This document shows positions 1 to 5,730 of a DNA stretch of 17,627 bases, piece after piece. The translations under genes and the position numbers were made by a program. Numbering within the stretch: position 1 is the stretch's first letter; each line of letters starts with the position of its first letter. Under the pieces are notes generated by a model. It did no database searches and had not been told where the DNA came from. It was given only the letters and a program-made list of their open reading frames with translations. Source of the DNA: JAFAXD01 sp035472475 (GTDB lineage Bacteria; Pseudomonadota; Alphaproteobacteria; Rhizobiales; Xanthobacteraceae); assembly GCA_035472475.1 (NCBI GenBank), contig DATIPA010000123.1:1-17627 (forward strand), in the 5' to 3' direction.

Positions 1-725
1 GGCCGGACAAAAACGTGGGGCGCAATCTGGAGGGCAGCTTTGGTCTGTGGGTGTCCATCGAACCCATCGATGGCCATTAGCAATGCGCCGATGCCTGAGG
101 GCTCAATAATCGCCGCGTGATGCTTTACCCTCAGCGCAATCAGAGCGCCTCTGAGATCGACTGAGATGTCGCGGGTGGCGCGGCCCGTAGCGATCGCAAA
201 CCTAAAAACCATTCCGCAAGTACTGCGAAGTCGCCTTGCACTCTCGTATCGGCCCCGTTCTTCAAATCGGCGCAACGCTGCCAGTAATTCGACTGCTGTG
301 ACCTCACCCACCGGCCGCTGTCCAAATGCATCGAATGCGACTTCAAGTAGCCAACGATTCTTGTCGAGCGTGGTCTGCGCGCGACCCTCGACCCGGTGTT
401 TTTCGAGAAGCTGTTCAGCGACCACGCGAAAGCTATTTTCCCCGGCCTTCGCGATGACCTTGTCCAACTTGCGTTGCGCCGAGGGATCAGTGCCGTCCGC
501 GAGCAATTTCTTTGCACGGTCGCGCCTTGCTCGCGCCTCGCCAAGCGTGACGATTGGATAAAGACCGACGCCCAGTGATTTTTGTTTGCCGTTGTAGCGA
601 TAGGCTAAGCGCCACGCTTTCGTGCCGTTCGGCGTGACGAAGAGATACAGCCCTCCGCCGTCGGTGACCTTTCGTGGTTTCGCTAACGGCTTGATTGTAC
701 GGACGTATGCGTCTGTCAGCGGCAT
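1..725 (-). CDS. Tyrosine recombinase/integrase (P4-type, DUF4102 arm domain), C-terminus beyond the window
   Basis: The frame is open from ATG at 725 to the left edge (241 codons). The protein starts MPLTDAYVRTIKPLAKPRKV and continues with DGGGLYLFVTPNGTKAWR and LGVGLYPIVTLGEARARR, which is the N-terminal arm-binding domain (about residues 1-90) of P4/CP4-57-type integrases. A helical core-binding domain follows (about 100-190). The visible sequence ends in APHVFVR, just where the family normally continues with PGELR and the first catalytic arginine, so all catalytic residues lie outside the window. An in-frame TAG upstream and the lack of another usual start codon support ATG 725; the ribosome site is weak. 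The gene lies 176 bases behind the 3' end of tRNA-Phe and runs in the same direction, the usual arrangement for a tRNA-targeting island integrase. Its DNA looks more AT-rich than the core genes. Family call is firm; activity cannot be judged. Confidence 0.9.
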   Translation of the reverse strand, partial: MPLTDAYVRTIKPLAKPRKVTDGGGLYLFVTPNGTKAWRLAYRYNGKQKSLGVGLYPIVTLGEARARRDRAKKLLADGTDPSAQRKLDKVIAKAGENSFRVVAEQLLEKHRVEGRAQTTLDKNRWLLEVAFDAFGQRPVGEVTAVELLAALRRFEERGRYESARRLRSTCGMVFRFAIATGRATRDISVDLRGALIALRVKHHAAIIEPSGIGALLMAIDGFDGHPQTKAALQIAPHVFVR

Positions 726-737
726 GGTCTCGGTCAG

Positions 738-837
738 TTTGTTGGTATCGATGTTGGCATCGTCATTTGTACCAACAAAAATACCAACAAATGTTCCGGC
801 TGCCTACGGATGACCGCAGACGGCAGAGACCAACAAA
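738..837. repeat. Four copies of ACCAACAAA between integrase and tRNA-Phe (possible Int/Xis arm sites)
   Basis: The 9-mer ACCAACAAA occurs at 771-779, 783-791 and 829-837, and inverted (TTTGTTGGT) at 738-746. The outer inverted pair extends to 11 bases (738-748 against 781-791). Two direct copies are 12 bases apart, about one helical turn. A small palindrome CGATG-TTGG-CATCG (749-762) lies between them. A cluster of short direct and inverted repeats between an integrase start and a tRNA end is where arm-type integrase or excisionase sites are expected; that role is inferred. No other gene is visible in 726-901. Confidence 0.5.
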
Positions 838-901
838 CCCCGTAAATTCAACGTATTATCAGACGATCGCGAACATCAGCGAATAAAGGAGAACATCGCT
901 G

Positions 902-977
902 TGGTGCCCAGGGGCGGAATCGAACCACCGACACCGTGATTTTCAGTCACGTGCTCTACCAACTGAGCTACCTGGGC
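902..977 (-). tRNA. tRNA-Phe (anticodon GAA)
   Basis: On the minus strand the cloverleaf closes with a 7-bp acceptor stem (GCCCAGG at 977-971 with CCTGGGC at 912-906), discriminator A and an encoded CCA (904-902). The D-arm has AGCTCAGTTGGTAGAGC. The anticodon stem is CGTGA/TCACG around the loop CTGAAAA, giving anticodon GAA. The T-arm carries GGTTCGATTCC. The total is 76 nt with CCA. Its 3' half probably forms the attachment core used by the neighbouring integrase. Confidence 0.97.
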
Positions 978-1013
978 GCCGGCCGCGAAACGAAGGTTCG
1001 CGCGGCGCCGGGC

Positions 1014-1042
1014 GTTATAAAGGCTCGGTTGAGGCCTGTCCA
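1014..1042 (-). promoter_or_regulatory. Likely sigma70-type promoter of tRNA-Phe
   Basis: On the minus strand, TGGACA (1042-1037) and TATAAC (1019-1014) are separated by exactly 17 bases. This would start transcription near 1007, about 30 bases before the mature tRNA 5' end. Both boxes are close to consensus and the position fits, but it was found by eye only. Confidence 0.6.
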
Positions 1043-1081
1043 GCAACGCAAATCGGTCGCGGCGACACGCCCGCAACGCGC

Positions 1082-1297
1082 TCACTGGGATCGCTGGTCG
1101 CCTGGATCGACATCATCCGGGCCAGCCTCATCCGCCTCGTTATCGTCCTGCTCCGCGGCCGGGATCGCGTAACCGCCGCCCAGCCAGCGGTGCAAGTCGA
1201 TATCGGCGCAGCGGCGCGAGCAGAACGGCCGAAATTGCTCGACGCGCGGCTTGCCGCAGATCGGGCACGGATTCGCAGTCTTGGCACGCCCGTTCAA
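1082..1297 (-). CDS. yacG: YacG-type zinc-binding protein (DNA gyrase inhibitor family)
   Basis: This is a 71-residue protein with the YacG zinc site: CPIC (Cys11, Cys14) and FCSRRC (Cys26, Cys30), followed by the family pattern DLHRWLGGGYAIP. The C-terminal tail is acidic, as usual. E. coli YacG binds GyrB and inhibits gyrase. The start is taken as TTG at 1297 with a purine-rich GAGAG a few bases upstream. No ATG or GTG is available in frame before a stop, although the frame is open for about 16 codons further upstream, so the exact N-terminus is uncertain. It follows maf by 79 bases in the same direction and is probably co-transcribed with it, an arrangement common in Rhizobiales. Confidence 0.88.
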   Translation of the reverse strand: MNGRAKTANPCPICGKPRVEQFRPFCSRRCADIDLHRWLGGGYAIPAAEQDDNEADEAGPDDVDPGDQRSQ

Positions 1298-1376
1298 TGG
1301 GTGGCTCTCATCCAGCAGCAGGGCACCATAGTCGCCATCTCATCTTTGGATACGCCTCGGCTTGCAAAAGACCCGC

Positions 1377-2003
1377 TCAAGCCGCCGCGTTGACCCAGCC
1401 GAAATGGATCGGATAGCGCTCGCCTGCAAGCAGCGAAATCGTCTCGTAGAGCGGGAGGCCGACCACGTTGCTGTAGGACCCAACCAGCTTGACGATGAAC
1501 GAGCCTGCAATGCCCTGCGCCGCGTAGCCACCAGACTTGCCACGCCATTGGCCGGAGGCGAGGTACGACTCGATGTCCTGCTCCGACAGCCGTTTGAAGC
1601 GCACCCGCGATTCCACCAGCCTCTGGCGGAACCCCTGCTTGGGCGTGACCAGGCAAACGGCGGTGAAGACCTTGTGGTTGCGACCGGACAGGAGACGGAG
1701 GCATTGGCCGGCCTCGTCCATCAACTCGGCTTGCGGGAGAATGCGCCGGCCGACCGCGACCACCGTGTCGGCGGCGAGGATGAAGGCGCCCTTAAGTTCG
1801 TCGTCCTTGCGCACGCTCGCGAGCGCGGCTTCGGCCTTGAGCCGCGCCAGCCGGTTGGCGCAAGCGCGCGGCAGCTCGCCCTTGGTCGGCGTCTCGTCAA
1901 TGTTGGACGGCAACAGCAGGTCGGGCTCAATGCCGATTTGATTGATCAGACTGAGCCGGCGCGGCGATCCGGAGGCAAGAACGAATTTCGTACGGCCGAT
2001 CAT
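1377..2003 (-). CDS. maf: Maf-type nucleoside triphosphate pyrophosphatase (dTTP/UTP type)
   Basis: The protein has 208 residues. The N-terminus FVLASGSPRR (residues 7-16) is the Maf phosphate-binding signature, IDETP follows near 35-39, and ILAADT supplies the catalytic Asp79. Near the C-terminus it has GSYSNVVGLPLYET, typical of the YhdE-like branch that hydrolyses dTTP, UTP and modified pyrimidine nucleotides; the YceF branch differs here. Maf proteins remove non-canonical nucleotides and have been linked to septum inhibition. ATG 2003 is chosen over a GTG two codons earlier because AGAGG sits 5 bases ahead of it and family members begin close to the SGSPRR motif. It lies downstream of an infA remnant and upstream of yacG. 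Confidence 0.93.
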   Translation of the reverse strand: MIGRTKFVLASGSPRRLSLINQIGIEPDLLLPSNIDETPTKGELPRACANRLARLKAEAALASVRKDDELKGAFILAADTVVAVGRRILPQAELMDEAGQCLRLLSGRNHKVFTAVCLVTPKQGFRQRLVESRVRFKRLSEQDIESYLASGQWRGKSGGYAAQGIAGSFIVKLVGSYSNVVGLPLYETISLLAGERYPIHFGWVNAAA

Positions 2004-2084
2004 TAACACCTCTGGTGGACCGCGCTCGCGGTCGGTCGTGGTCGCTGGGCGCGGGAGTGCGCGGCGATCTGGTTGGGGTTCGAT

Positions 2085-2130
2085 TTATTTGAAGGCGATA
2101 GGTGATGCGGCCTTTGCTCTGGTCATAGAG
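2085..2130 (-). pseudogene. infA: Remnant of infA (translation initiation factor IF-1), C-terminal end only
   Basis: On the minus strand this stretch reads LYDQSKGRITYR (2130-2095). It matches the well-known C-terminus of bacterial IF-1, which ends PYDLTKGRITYRFK. One extra C (2094 or 2095) follows the codon for the last R; without it the next codons are TTC AAA TAA, giving RFK and a stop at 2087-2085, exactly the normal IF-1 end. No match to the first roughly 55 codons of infA is visible between this point and the LMW phosphatase stop at 2235. An ORF through here (ATG at 2154) reads past the shift into unrelated sequence. In many Rhizobiales infA sits in this position between the LMW phosphatase and maf genes (recalled, not searched). 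The rest of the 2004-2234 gap shows no other gene. Confidence 0.65.
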
Positions 2131-2168
2131 CCCCCGATTCCTCGTTAACTCCATGGTAGGGTGGCGGA

Positions 2169-2196
2169 AATTAGCGGAATCGGCCCGGCCGGACAA
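2169..2196 (-). promoter_or_regulatory. Possible promoter left over from infA, now reading into maf
   Basis: On the minus strand, TTGTCC (2196-2191) and CTAATT (2174-2169) are spaced by 16 bases, upstream of the infA remnant and about 165 bases before maf. If real, maf and yacG would be expressed from it with a leader containing the infA fossil. The -10 box is only a partial match. Confidence 0.3.
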
Positions 2197-2234
2197 CAGC
2201 CGCCAAGGACGCCGCTACCCCCTGCGGGCGGCGC

Positions 2235-2693
2235 CTATTCATTGCCGGTCGACGCCGACGCAAAGCGCTTCTTGATGCGCGCCAGCAGCTGATCACGCAC
2301 GGCCCGGTACGCGTCGAGCCGCTGCTCGCGGTTGCCCGACGCGTCGGTCGGATCGGGCGTCGGCCAGTATTCGACGTCGACCGCCAGCACTCGGGTCAGT
2401 TCGAGGGCGCGGTGATGCGCTTCTGGGGACAGCGAGATGATGACGTCGAAGTTGAGCCCCTCCCAGTCTTCGAGTTCCTCGAATGTCTTGGGCCTGTGCT
2501 TGGCGATATCGAGGCCGAGTTCTTCCATCACCGCGACCGCGAACGGATCGAGCTCGCCCTTGCGTACGCCCGCGGAGGCGACGTAGACGCTGGTCCCGAA
2601 TAAATGCTTGAACATGCGTTCGGCCATCGGCGAGCGCACGGTGTTGAGACCGCAGGCGAACAACACGGCCTGCGGCCGTCCCCCGCCCGCCAT
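2235..2693 (-). CDS. Low molecular weight phosphotyrosine phosphatase-like protein
   Basis: This 152-residue protein has the fold signature of the LMW phosphatase/arsenate reductase family. The P-loop CGLNTVRSPMAE contains Cys14 and Arg20 in a CX5R arrangement, and WPTPDPTD supplies the expected general acid Asp114. The P-loop departs from the canonical CxGNxCRS form: the second cysteine is absent and Val precedes the Arg. True substrates could be phosphotyrosine, arsenate or something else. ATG 2693 lies 3 bases after the stop of the UPF0262 gene and has GGAAGG about 8 bases upstream, so the two are probably co-transcribed. This hisD/UPF0262/LMW phosphatase order is common in Rhizobiales. 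The family call is firm; a specific role is not claimed. Confidence 0.9.
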   Translation of the reverse strand: MAGGGRPQAVLFACGLNTVRSPMAERMFKHLFGTSVYVASAGVRKGELDPFAVAVMEELGLDIAKHRPKTFEELEDWEGLNFDVIISLSPEAHHRALELTRVLAVDVEYWPTPDPTDASGNREQRLDAYRAVRDQLLARIKKRFASASTGNE

Positions 2694-2696
2694 CGA

Positions 2697-3176
2697 TCAG
2701 CCCTTCCAATGCAGAACGCAGATCAGCGTGAACAGCCGGCGCGCAGTGTCGACGTCCATTTCGACCTTGTGCCGCAGCCGCTCCATCAGAAGTTCGGAAC
2801 CTTCGTTGTGGAGACCGCGCCGGCCCATGTCGATCGCCTCGATCCGATCGGGGCTCGCGGTGCGAATGGCCGCATAGTAGCTGTCGCAGATCAGGAAATA
2901 GTCCTTCACGATGCGACGCAGCGGGCCGAGCGAGAGATGATGCGCGACCACGGGCGTGCCGTCGGCGAGCTTGATGTCAAACACCAGCCGGTTGCTCGTG
3001 ATCGACAGCGCGAGTTCGTAAGGCCCGCCTTCGTGGCCGCGCGGTTGGAACGAATTCTCCTCGAGCAGATCGTAGATCGCGACTGCGCGCTCGTGCTCGA
3101 CGTCAGGGTTGGATCGGCCGATCGACCCCTCGTCGAGGGTCACTTTCACAAGACGATGCCGATCGGACGAGCTCAT
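2697..3176 (-). CDS. UPF0262 family protein
   Basis: The 159-residue protein is soluble-looking, with no signal or membrane segment. It is recognised by overall sequence as the alphaproteobacterial UPF0262 family, including stretches such as DPDVEHERAVAIYDLLEEN-like, LVFDI and SLGPLRRIVKDYF, and a C-terminal segment EGSELLMERL...DTARRLFTLICVLHWKG. Its length is normal for the family. The start codon overlaps the hisD stop as ATGA (3176-3173), which strongly suggests translational coupling to hisD. The biochemical function of the family is unknown; the constant association with hisD and an LMW phosphatase gene is the only hint of a shared role. Confidence 0.9.
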   Translation of the reverse strand: MSSSDRHRLVKVTLDEGSIGRSNPDVEHERAVAIYDLLEENSFQPRGHEGGPYELALSITSNRLVFDIKLADGTPVVAHHLSLGPLRRIVKDYFLICDSYYAAIRTASPDRIEAIDMGRRGLHNEGSELLMERLRHKVEMDVDTARRLFTLICVLHWKG

Positions 3177-4468
3177 CGCCGATTGAGCCGCACCGCGACC
3201 GAACGGGCGTGAGCATCAAGCCCCTCGGCTTCTCCGAGCGCGATGGCGGCAGGGCCGAGTTGCGCGAGCTGTTCGGCGCCGCATTTGAGGATCGAGGTGC
3301 GTTTCATGAAGTCGAGCACGCCGAGACCCGATGAAAAGCGCGCCGACCGCGCAGTCGGCAACACGTGATTGGAGCCCGCCACGTAGTCGCCGATCGCTTC
3401 CGGGGTGTGTGCGCCGATGAAGATCGCTCCGGTATTGCGAACCTTGTCGGCGAGTTGCTCGGCGCCGGCCGCCATGATTTCGAGATGCTCGGGGGCAATC
3501 GCGTCGATTAGCGGAATCGCTTCGCCAAGATCGCGCACCAGTACGATCGCTCCGTAGTCGCGCCAGGACGCGCGCGCGGTCGCGGCACGCCGCAAGGTTG
3601 CGAGCTGTGCCGCCACTGCCCGTTCGACGTCGTCCGCGTGTGCGGAATCGTCGGTGATCAGGATCGACTGCGCGGCCGTATCGTGTTCGGCTTGCGCCAG
3701 CAGATCGGCGGCGACCCAATCGGGGTTCGCGCTGGCATCGGCGAGGATCAGCACTTCGGACGGTCCCGCGATCATGTCGATGCCGACCTTGCCGAACACC
3801 AACCGCTTGGCGGCCGCCACATAGGCGTTGCCTGGGCCGACGATTTTGTCGACGGCGCGAATGCTCTGGGTGCCATAAGCGAGCGCCGCGATTGCCTGCG
3901 CGCCGCCGATGCGAAAGATCTCATCGACGCCGGCGAGCTGCGCGGCCGCGAGCACCAGCGGATTGAGCTTACCGTCCGGCGCCGGCACGACCATCACCAA
4001 GCGGGCAACGCCAGCGACCTTGGCCGGCACCGCGTTCATCAGCACCGACGACGGGTAGGCCGCGGTACCGCCCGGAACATAGACGCCGACGGCCGCGACC
4101 GGCGTCCAGCGATAGCCAAGCTCAACGCCGATCGCATCGGTGAACCGCTGATCCTGCGGCAGTTGCCGGCGGTGATAGGCCTCGATGCGCCCGTGGGCGA
4201 GACGCAAGGCGGCGAGCGTGCCACCCTCGCATTGCGCATAAGCGGCATCGATCTCAGCCGCGCCCACGCGCAGCAAGGCTGCGTTGAGATCAACGCGATC
4301 AAACTTTTTGGAAAGCTCGATCAGCGCCGCATCGCCGCGCCTGGCGACATCCGCCACGATCGCGCGGACAGTAGAATCGACGTCCTCCGCCGCTTCGCGC
4401 TTGGTACCAAGAAATTCGTGGAAACGCGCGCCAAAATCGGAGCTGCGCGTATCGAGCCGGATCGGCAT
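3173..4468 (-). CDS. hisD: Histidinol dehydrogenase
   Basis: The enzyme (431 residues) catalyses the last two steps of histidine synthesis, oxidising L-histidinol to L-histidine with two NAD+. The sequence shows PGGTAAYPSSVLM, GPGNAYVAAAKRLV, IDMIAGPSEVLILAD and QAEHD (zinc-binding Gln and His). PEHLEI carries the catalytic Glu-His pair, GDYVAGSNHVLPT a zinc Asp, and the C-terminal LDAHAR the last zinc His. Length and motifs are complete. The frame is open 26 codons further upstream, but those codons run through a palindromic repeat (4486-4553), and homologues begin MP(I/V)RLD, so ATG 4468 is chosen. No strong ribosome site is seen. The gene overlaps the downstream UPF0262 gene by 4 bases. 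Confidence 0.96.
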   Translation of the reverse strand: MPIRLDTRSSDFGARFHEFLGTKREAAEDVDSTVRAIVADVARRGDAALIELSKKFDRVDLNAALLRVGAAEIDAAYAQCEGGTLAALRLAHGRIEAYHRRQLPQDQRFTDAIGVELGYRWTPVAAVGVYVPGGTAAYPSSVLMNAVPAKVAGVARLVMVVPAPDGKLNPLVLAAAQLAGVDEIFRIGGAQAIAALAYGTQSIRAVDKIVGPGNAYVAAAKRLVFGKVGIDMIAGPSEVLILADASANPDWVAADLLAQAEHDTAAQSILITDDSAHADDVERAVAAQLATLRRAATARASWRDYGAIVLVRDLGEAIPLIDAIAPEHLEIMAAGAEQLADKVRNTGAIFIGAHTPEAIGDYVAGSNHVLPTARSARFSSGLGVLDFMKRTSILKCGAEQLAQLGPAAIALGEAEGLDAHARSVAVRLNRR

Positions 4469-4485
4469 AGGTCGGTTGGTCCCAA

Positions 4486-4553
4486 TGTCCCGAGTCCGAA
4501 GTTCGCAATACCTTGCAACACCCTCTGATACGAACTTCGGAATCAAAGGGACA
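4486..4553. repeat. Inverted repeat I in the hisD upstream region
   Basis: The left arm TGTCCC-GAG-TCCGAAGTTCG (4486-4505) pairs with the right arm at 4531-4553, whose complement reads TGTCCC, six unpaired bases, then TCCGAAGTTCG. The loop is 25 bases. The arm ends 18 bases before the hisD start. Together with the next hairpin it fills most of the 222-base gap between the DUF2948 gene and hisD. Its form suggests a dispersed extragenic palindrome. Confidence 0.75.
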
Positions 4554-4571
4554 CTAGCAAATCTAGGTTTT

Positions 4572-4646
4572 CTCGTGTGGTTTTTGGATTTGAAGTTCCT
4601 ATGCGAATGAGCGCGCGCTGTAGGAACTTCAAATCCACCACACGAG
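4572..4646. repeat. Inverted repeat II in the hisD upstream region
   Basis: Positions 4572-4601 and 4621-4646 are inverted copies of each other over 26 bases. They begin CTCGTGTGG and end GGATTTGAAGTTCCTA, perfect except for four extra T in the left arm. The loop is 19 bases. The arms share the core GAAGTTC with inverted repeat I (about 14 of 19 positions alike in the best alignment), so both probably belong to one repeat family. Confidence 0.8.
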
Positions 4647-4690
4647 GTCAGCCCTGCGTCCGACCCTCATGACGCGGCAATCAGGCAACG

Positions 4691-5143
4691 TCAACGGCGG
4701 CTTTCGGCGACTTCCTTGGAATGGTCCGGACAGTGCGTGGTCGCCCAGGCCGGTCCGAGATCGGCGATTTCGGCTTCCAGGCATTCAACGTCGAGCCGCA
4801 ACATCCCGCCGCCCGAGAACGTCAGAACGATCGACCCGGCTGGCGGATCGCTTTCCACGAAGTCGACCGCAAGCAGGCTGAGTACGCAATCCTTGTCGGC
4901 CTGGTGAACGTTTCGGCACTTCACGCTGTTGACCTGTTCAAACCGCACCGCTGTCCGCCGGCGCTGGTATTGCGGGTTGCAACAACCAGCGGCCTCCCAA
5001 TCGAACCGGTTGAGCCCCAGCACCACGCGCTTCTCGCCGCGCAGCCAAACAATGTCGCCGACATTGACCACAGCGTCCTGCAGGTGAGCTGAAATGACCT
5101 CGAGGTCGTCCTTGTCGAGCGCGATCAGTTTGAGGGGTTCCAT
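4691..5143 (-). CDS. DUF2948 family protein
   Basis: The 150-residue protein starts MEPLKLIALDKDDLEVISAH and continues LQDAVVNVGDIVWLRGEKRVVLGLNRFDWEA, the recognisable N-terminus of the alphaproteobacterial DUF2948 family. Later it has LLAVDFVESDPPAGSIVLTFSGGG, then LRLDVECLEAEIADLGPAW near the C-terminus. It has no signal peptide or membrane segment and is probably cytoplasmic; the function is unknown. ATG 5143 is chosen because homologues start at MEPLKL and AGGA lies about 10 bases upstream; the longer frame from 5197 adds sequence that resembles nothing in the family. In relatives this gene usually sits directly upstream of hisD; here two large palindromes separate them. Confidence 0.85.
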   Translation of the reverse strand: MEPLKLIALDKDDLEVISAHLQDAVVNVGDIVWLRGEKRVVLGLNRFDWEAAGCCNPQYQRRRTAVRFEQVNSVKCRNVHQADKDCVLSLLAVDFVESDPPAGSIVLTFSGGGMLRLDVECLEAEIADLGPAWATTHCPDHSKEVAESRR

Positions 5144-5169
5144 GGCGCAACATCCTGCTCTGCGATCAA

Positions 5170-5197
5170 AGCTAGGAAGCGGCCGATGCGAGCGCAA
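5170..5197 (-). promoter_or_regulatory. Possible promoter of the DUF2948 gene
   Basis: On the minus strand, TTGCGC (5197-5192) and CTAGCT (5175-5170) are spaced by 16 bases, placing a start about 20 bases before ATG 5143. The match is moderate and found by eye. Confidence 0.3.
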
Positions 5198-5221
5198 GAT
5201 CTGTAAAACAACCTATGGCCG

Positions 5222-5237
5222 CTGACCGAGCGGTCAG
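5222..5237. promoter_or_regulatory. TetR-operator-like perfect palindrome
   Basis: CTGACCG-AG-CGGTCAG is a perfect 7-bp inverted repeat with a 2-base centre. It lies between the stop of the second MaoC gene (5245) and the putative promoter of the DUF2948 gene. The spacing and TGACCG-type half-site resemble operators of TetR-family repressors, for example the RutR site TTGACCAnnTGGTCAA. As RNA, a 2-base loop makes a poor terminator, and the T-run on the minus strand is about ten bases away. Operator function is inferred. Confidence 0.35.
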
Positions 5238-5244
5238 TGTTGCC

Positions 5245-5730
5245 CTACTGGGCTTTGCGGTTGCGTTTTCGCTCCACGAAAACGGCGCCCTGTGCCGAGT
5301 AGACCAGTTCGCCGGCCTGGTTTGTCCCGGTGGTCTGGGAGACCACGAGCCCGTAGCCCGGCGGGCCGGCGTCGCGCAGGTCCTTGATCTCCAGCGCATA
5401 GGAAATCGTGTCCCCGGCGTAAACCGGCTTGAACCAGCGCAAATCGCGCACGCCCGGCGAAGGCCCGATGTTCGGCACGTCCTGGCCGCTGGCCTGCAGG
5501 GCCGCCATGTCGCGCTGGTTGCCGAGCGCAATGAGGCGCATGCAGACTGCGCCGGTCTGCCAGCCCGACGCGCACAAGCCTCCGAAGTGAGAGCGCGCAG
5601 CCGCTTCCTCGTCGATATGAAAGAGCTGCGGGTCATAGCGCCGTGCGAACGCCTTGATGCCCTCGGCCGTGAAGGTGTGGCTGCCGAGCTCCCGGCGCTC
5701 GCCAATTCGCAGGTCCTCGAAAAACTTCAT
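5245..5730 (-). CDS. MaoC-type hot-dog dehydratase (second of a tandem pair)
   Basis: The 161-residue protein MKFFEDLRIGERRELGSHTF carries the MaoC/(R)-hydratase pattern YDPQLFHIDEEAAARSHFGGLCASGW, in which the Asp and His of D-P-Q-x-x-H are the expected catalytic pair. GLVVSQTTGTNQAGELVYSAQGAVFVERKR near the end is the usual last strand region. Such proteins hydrate enoyl-CoA or dehydrate 3-hydroxyacyl-CoA thioesters in the cytoplasm. The start ATG 5730 overlaps the stop of the upstream paralogue as ATGA, indicating coupled translation and perhaps a heteromeric enzyme. The longer open frame back to 6036 lies on top of the first MaoC gene and is not coding. The substrate is unknown. Confidence 0.9.
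   Translation of the reverse strand: MKFFEDLRIGERRELGSHTFTAEGIKAFARRYDPQLFHIDEEAAARSHFGGLCASGWQTGAVCMRLIALGNQRDMAALQASGQDVPNIGPSPGVRDLRWFKPVYAGDTISYALEIKDLRDAGPPGYGLVVSQTTGTNQAGELVYSAQGAVFVERKRNRKAQ

Noticed and set aside
140..561. Open frames on both strands in the left end
   Set aside because: They overlap the integrase coding frame (minus, 1-725), which matches the integrase family along its whole visible length.
738..837. Repeat cluster considered as a CRISPR-like array
   Set aside because: The units are only 9 bases, unevenly spaced and in both orientations, and no cas genes are present.
1362..2006. Long plus-strand open frame (214 codons) across maf
   Set aside because: It is the antisense of a clear Maf protein, and the translation has no recognisable family; high GC alone keeps this frame open.
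3638..4528. Long plus-strand open frame (296 codons) across hisD
   Set aside because: Antisense shadow of hisD; composition is Asp/Arg/His-rich as expected for a reverse frame of a GC-rich gene.
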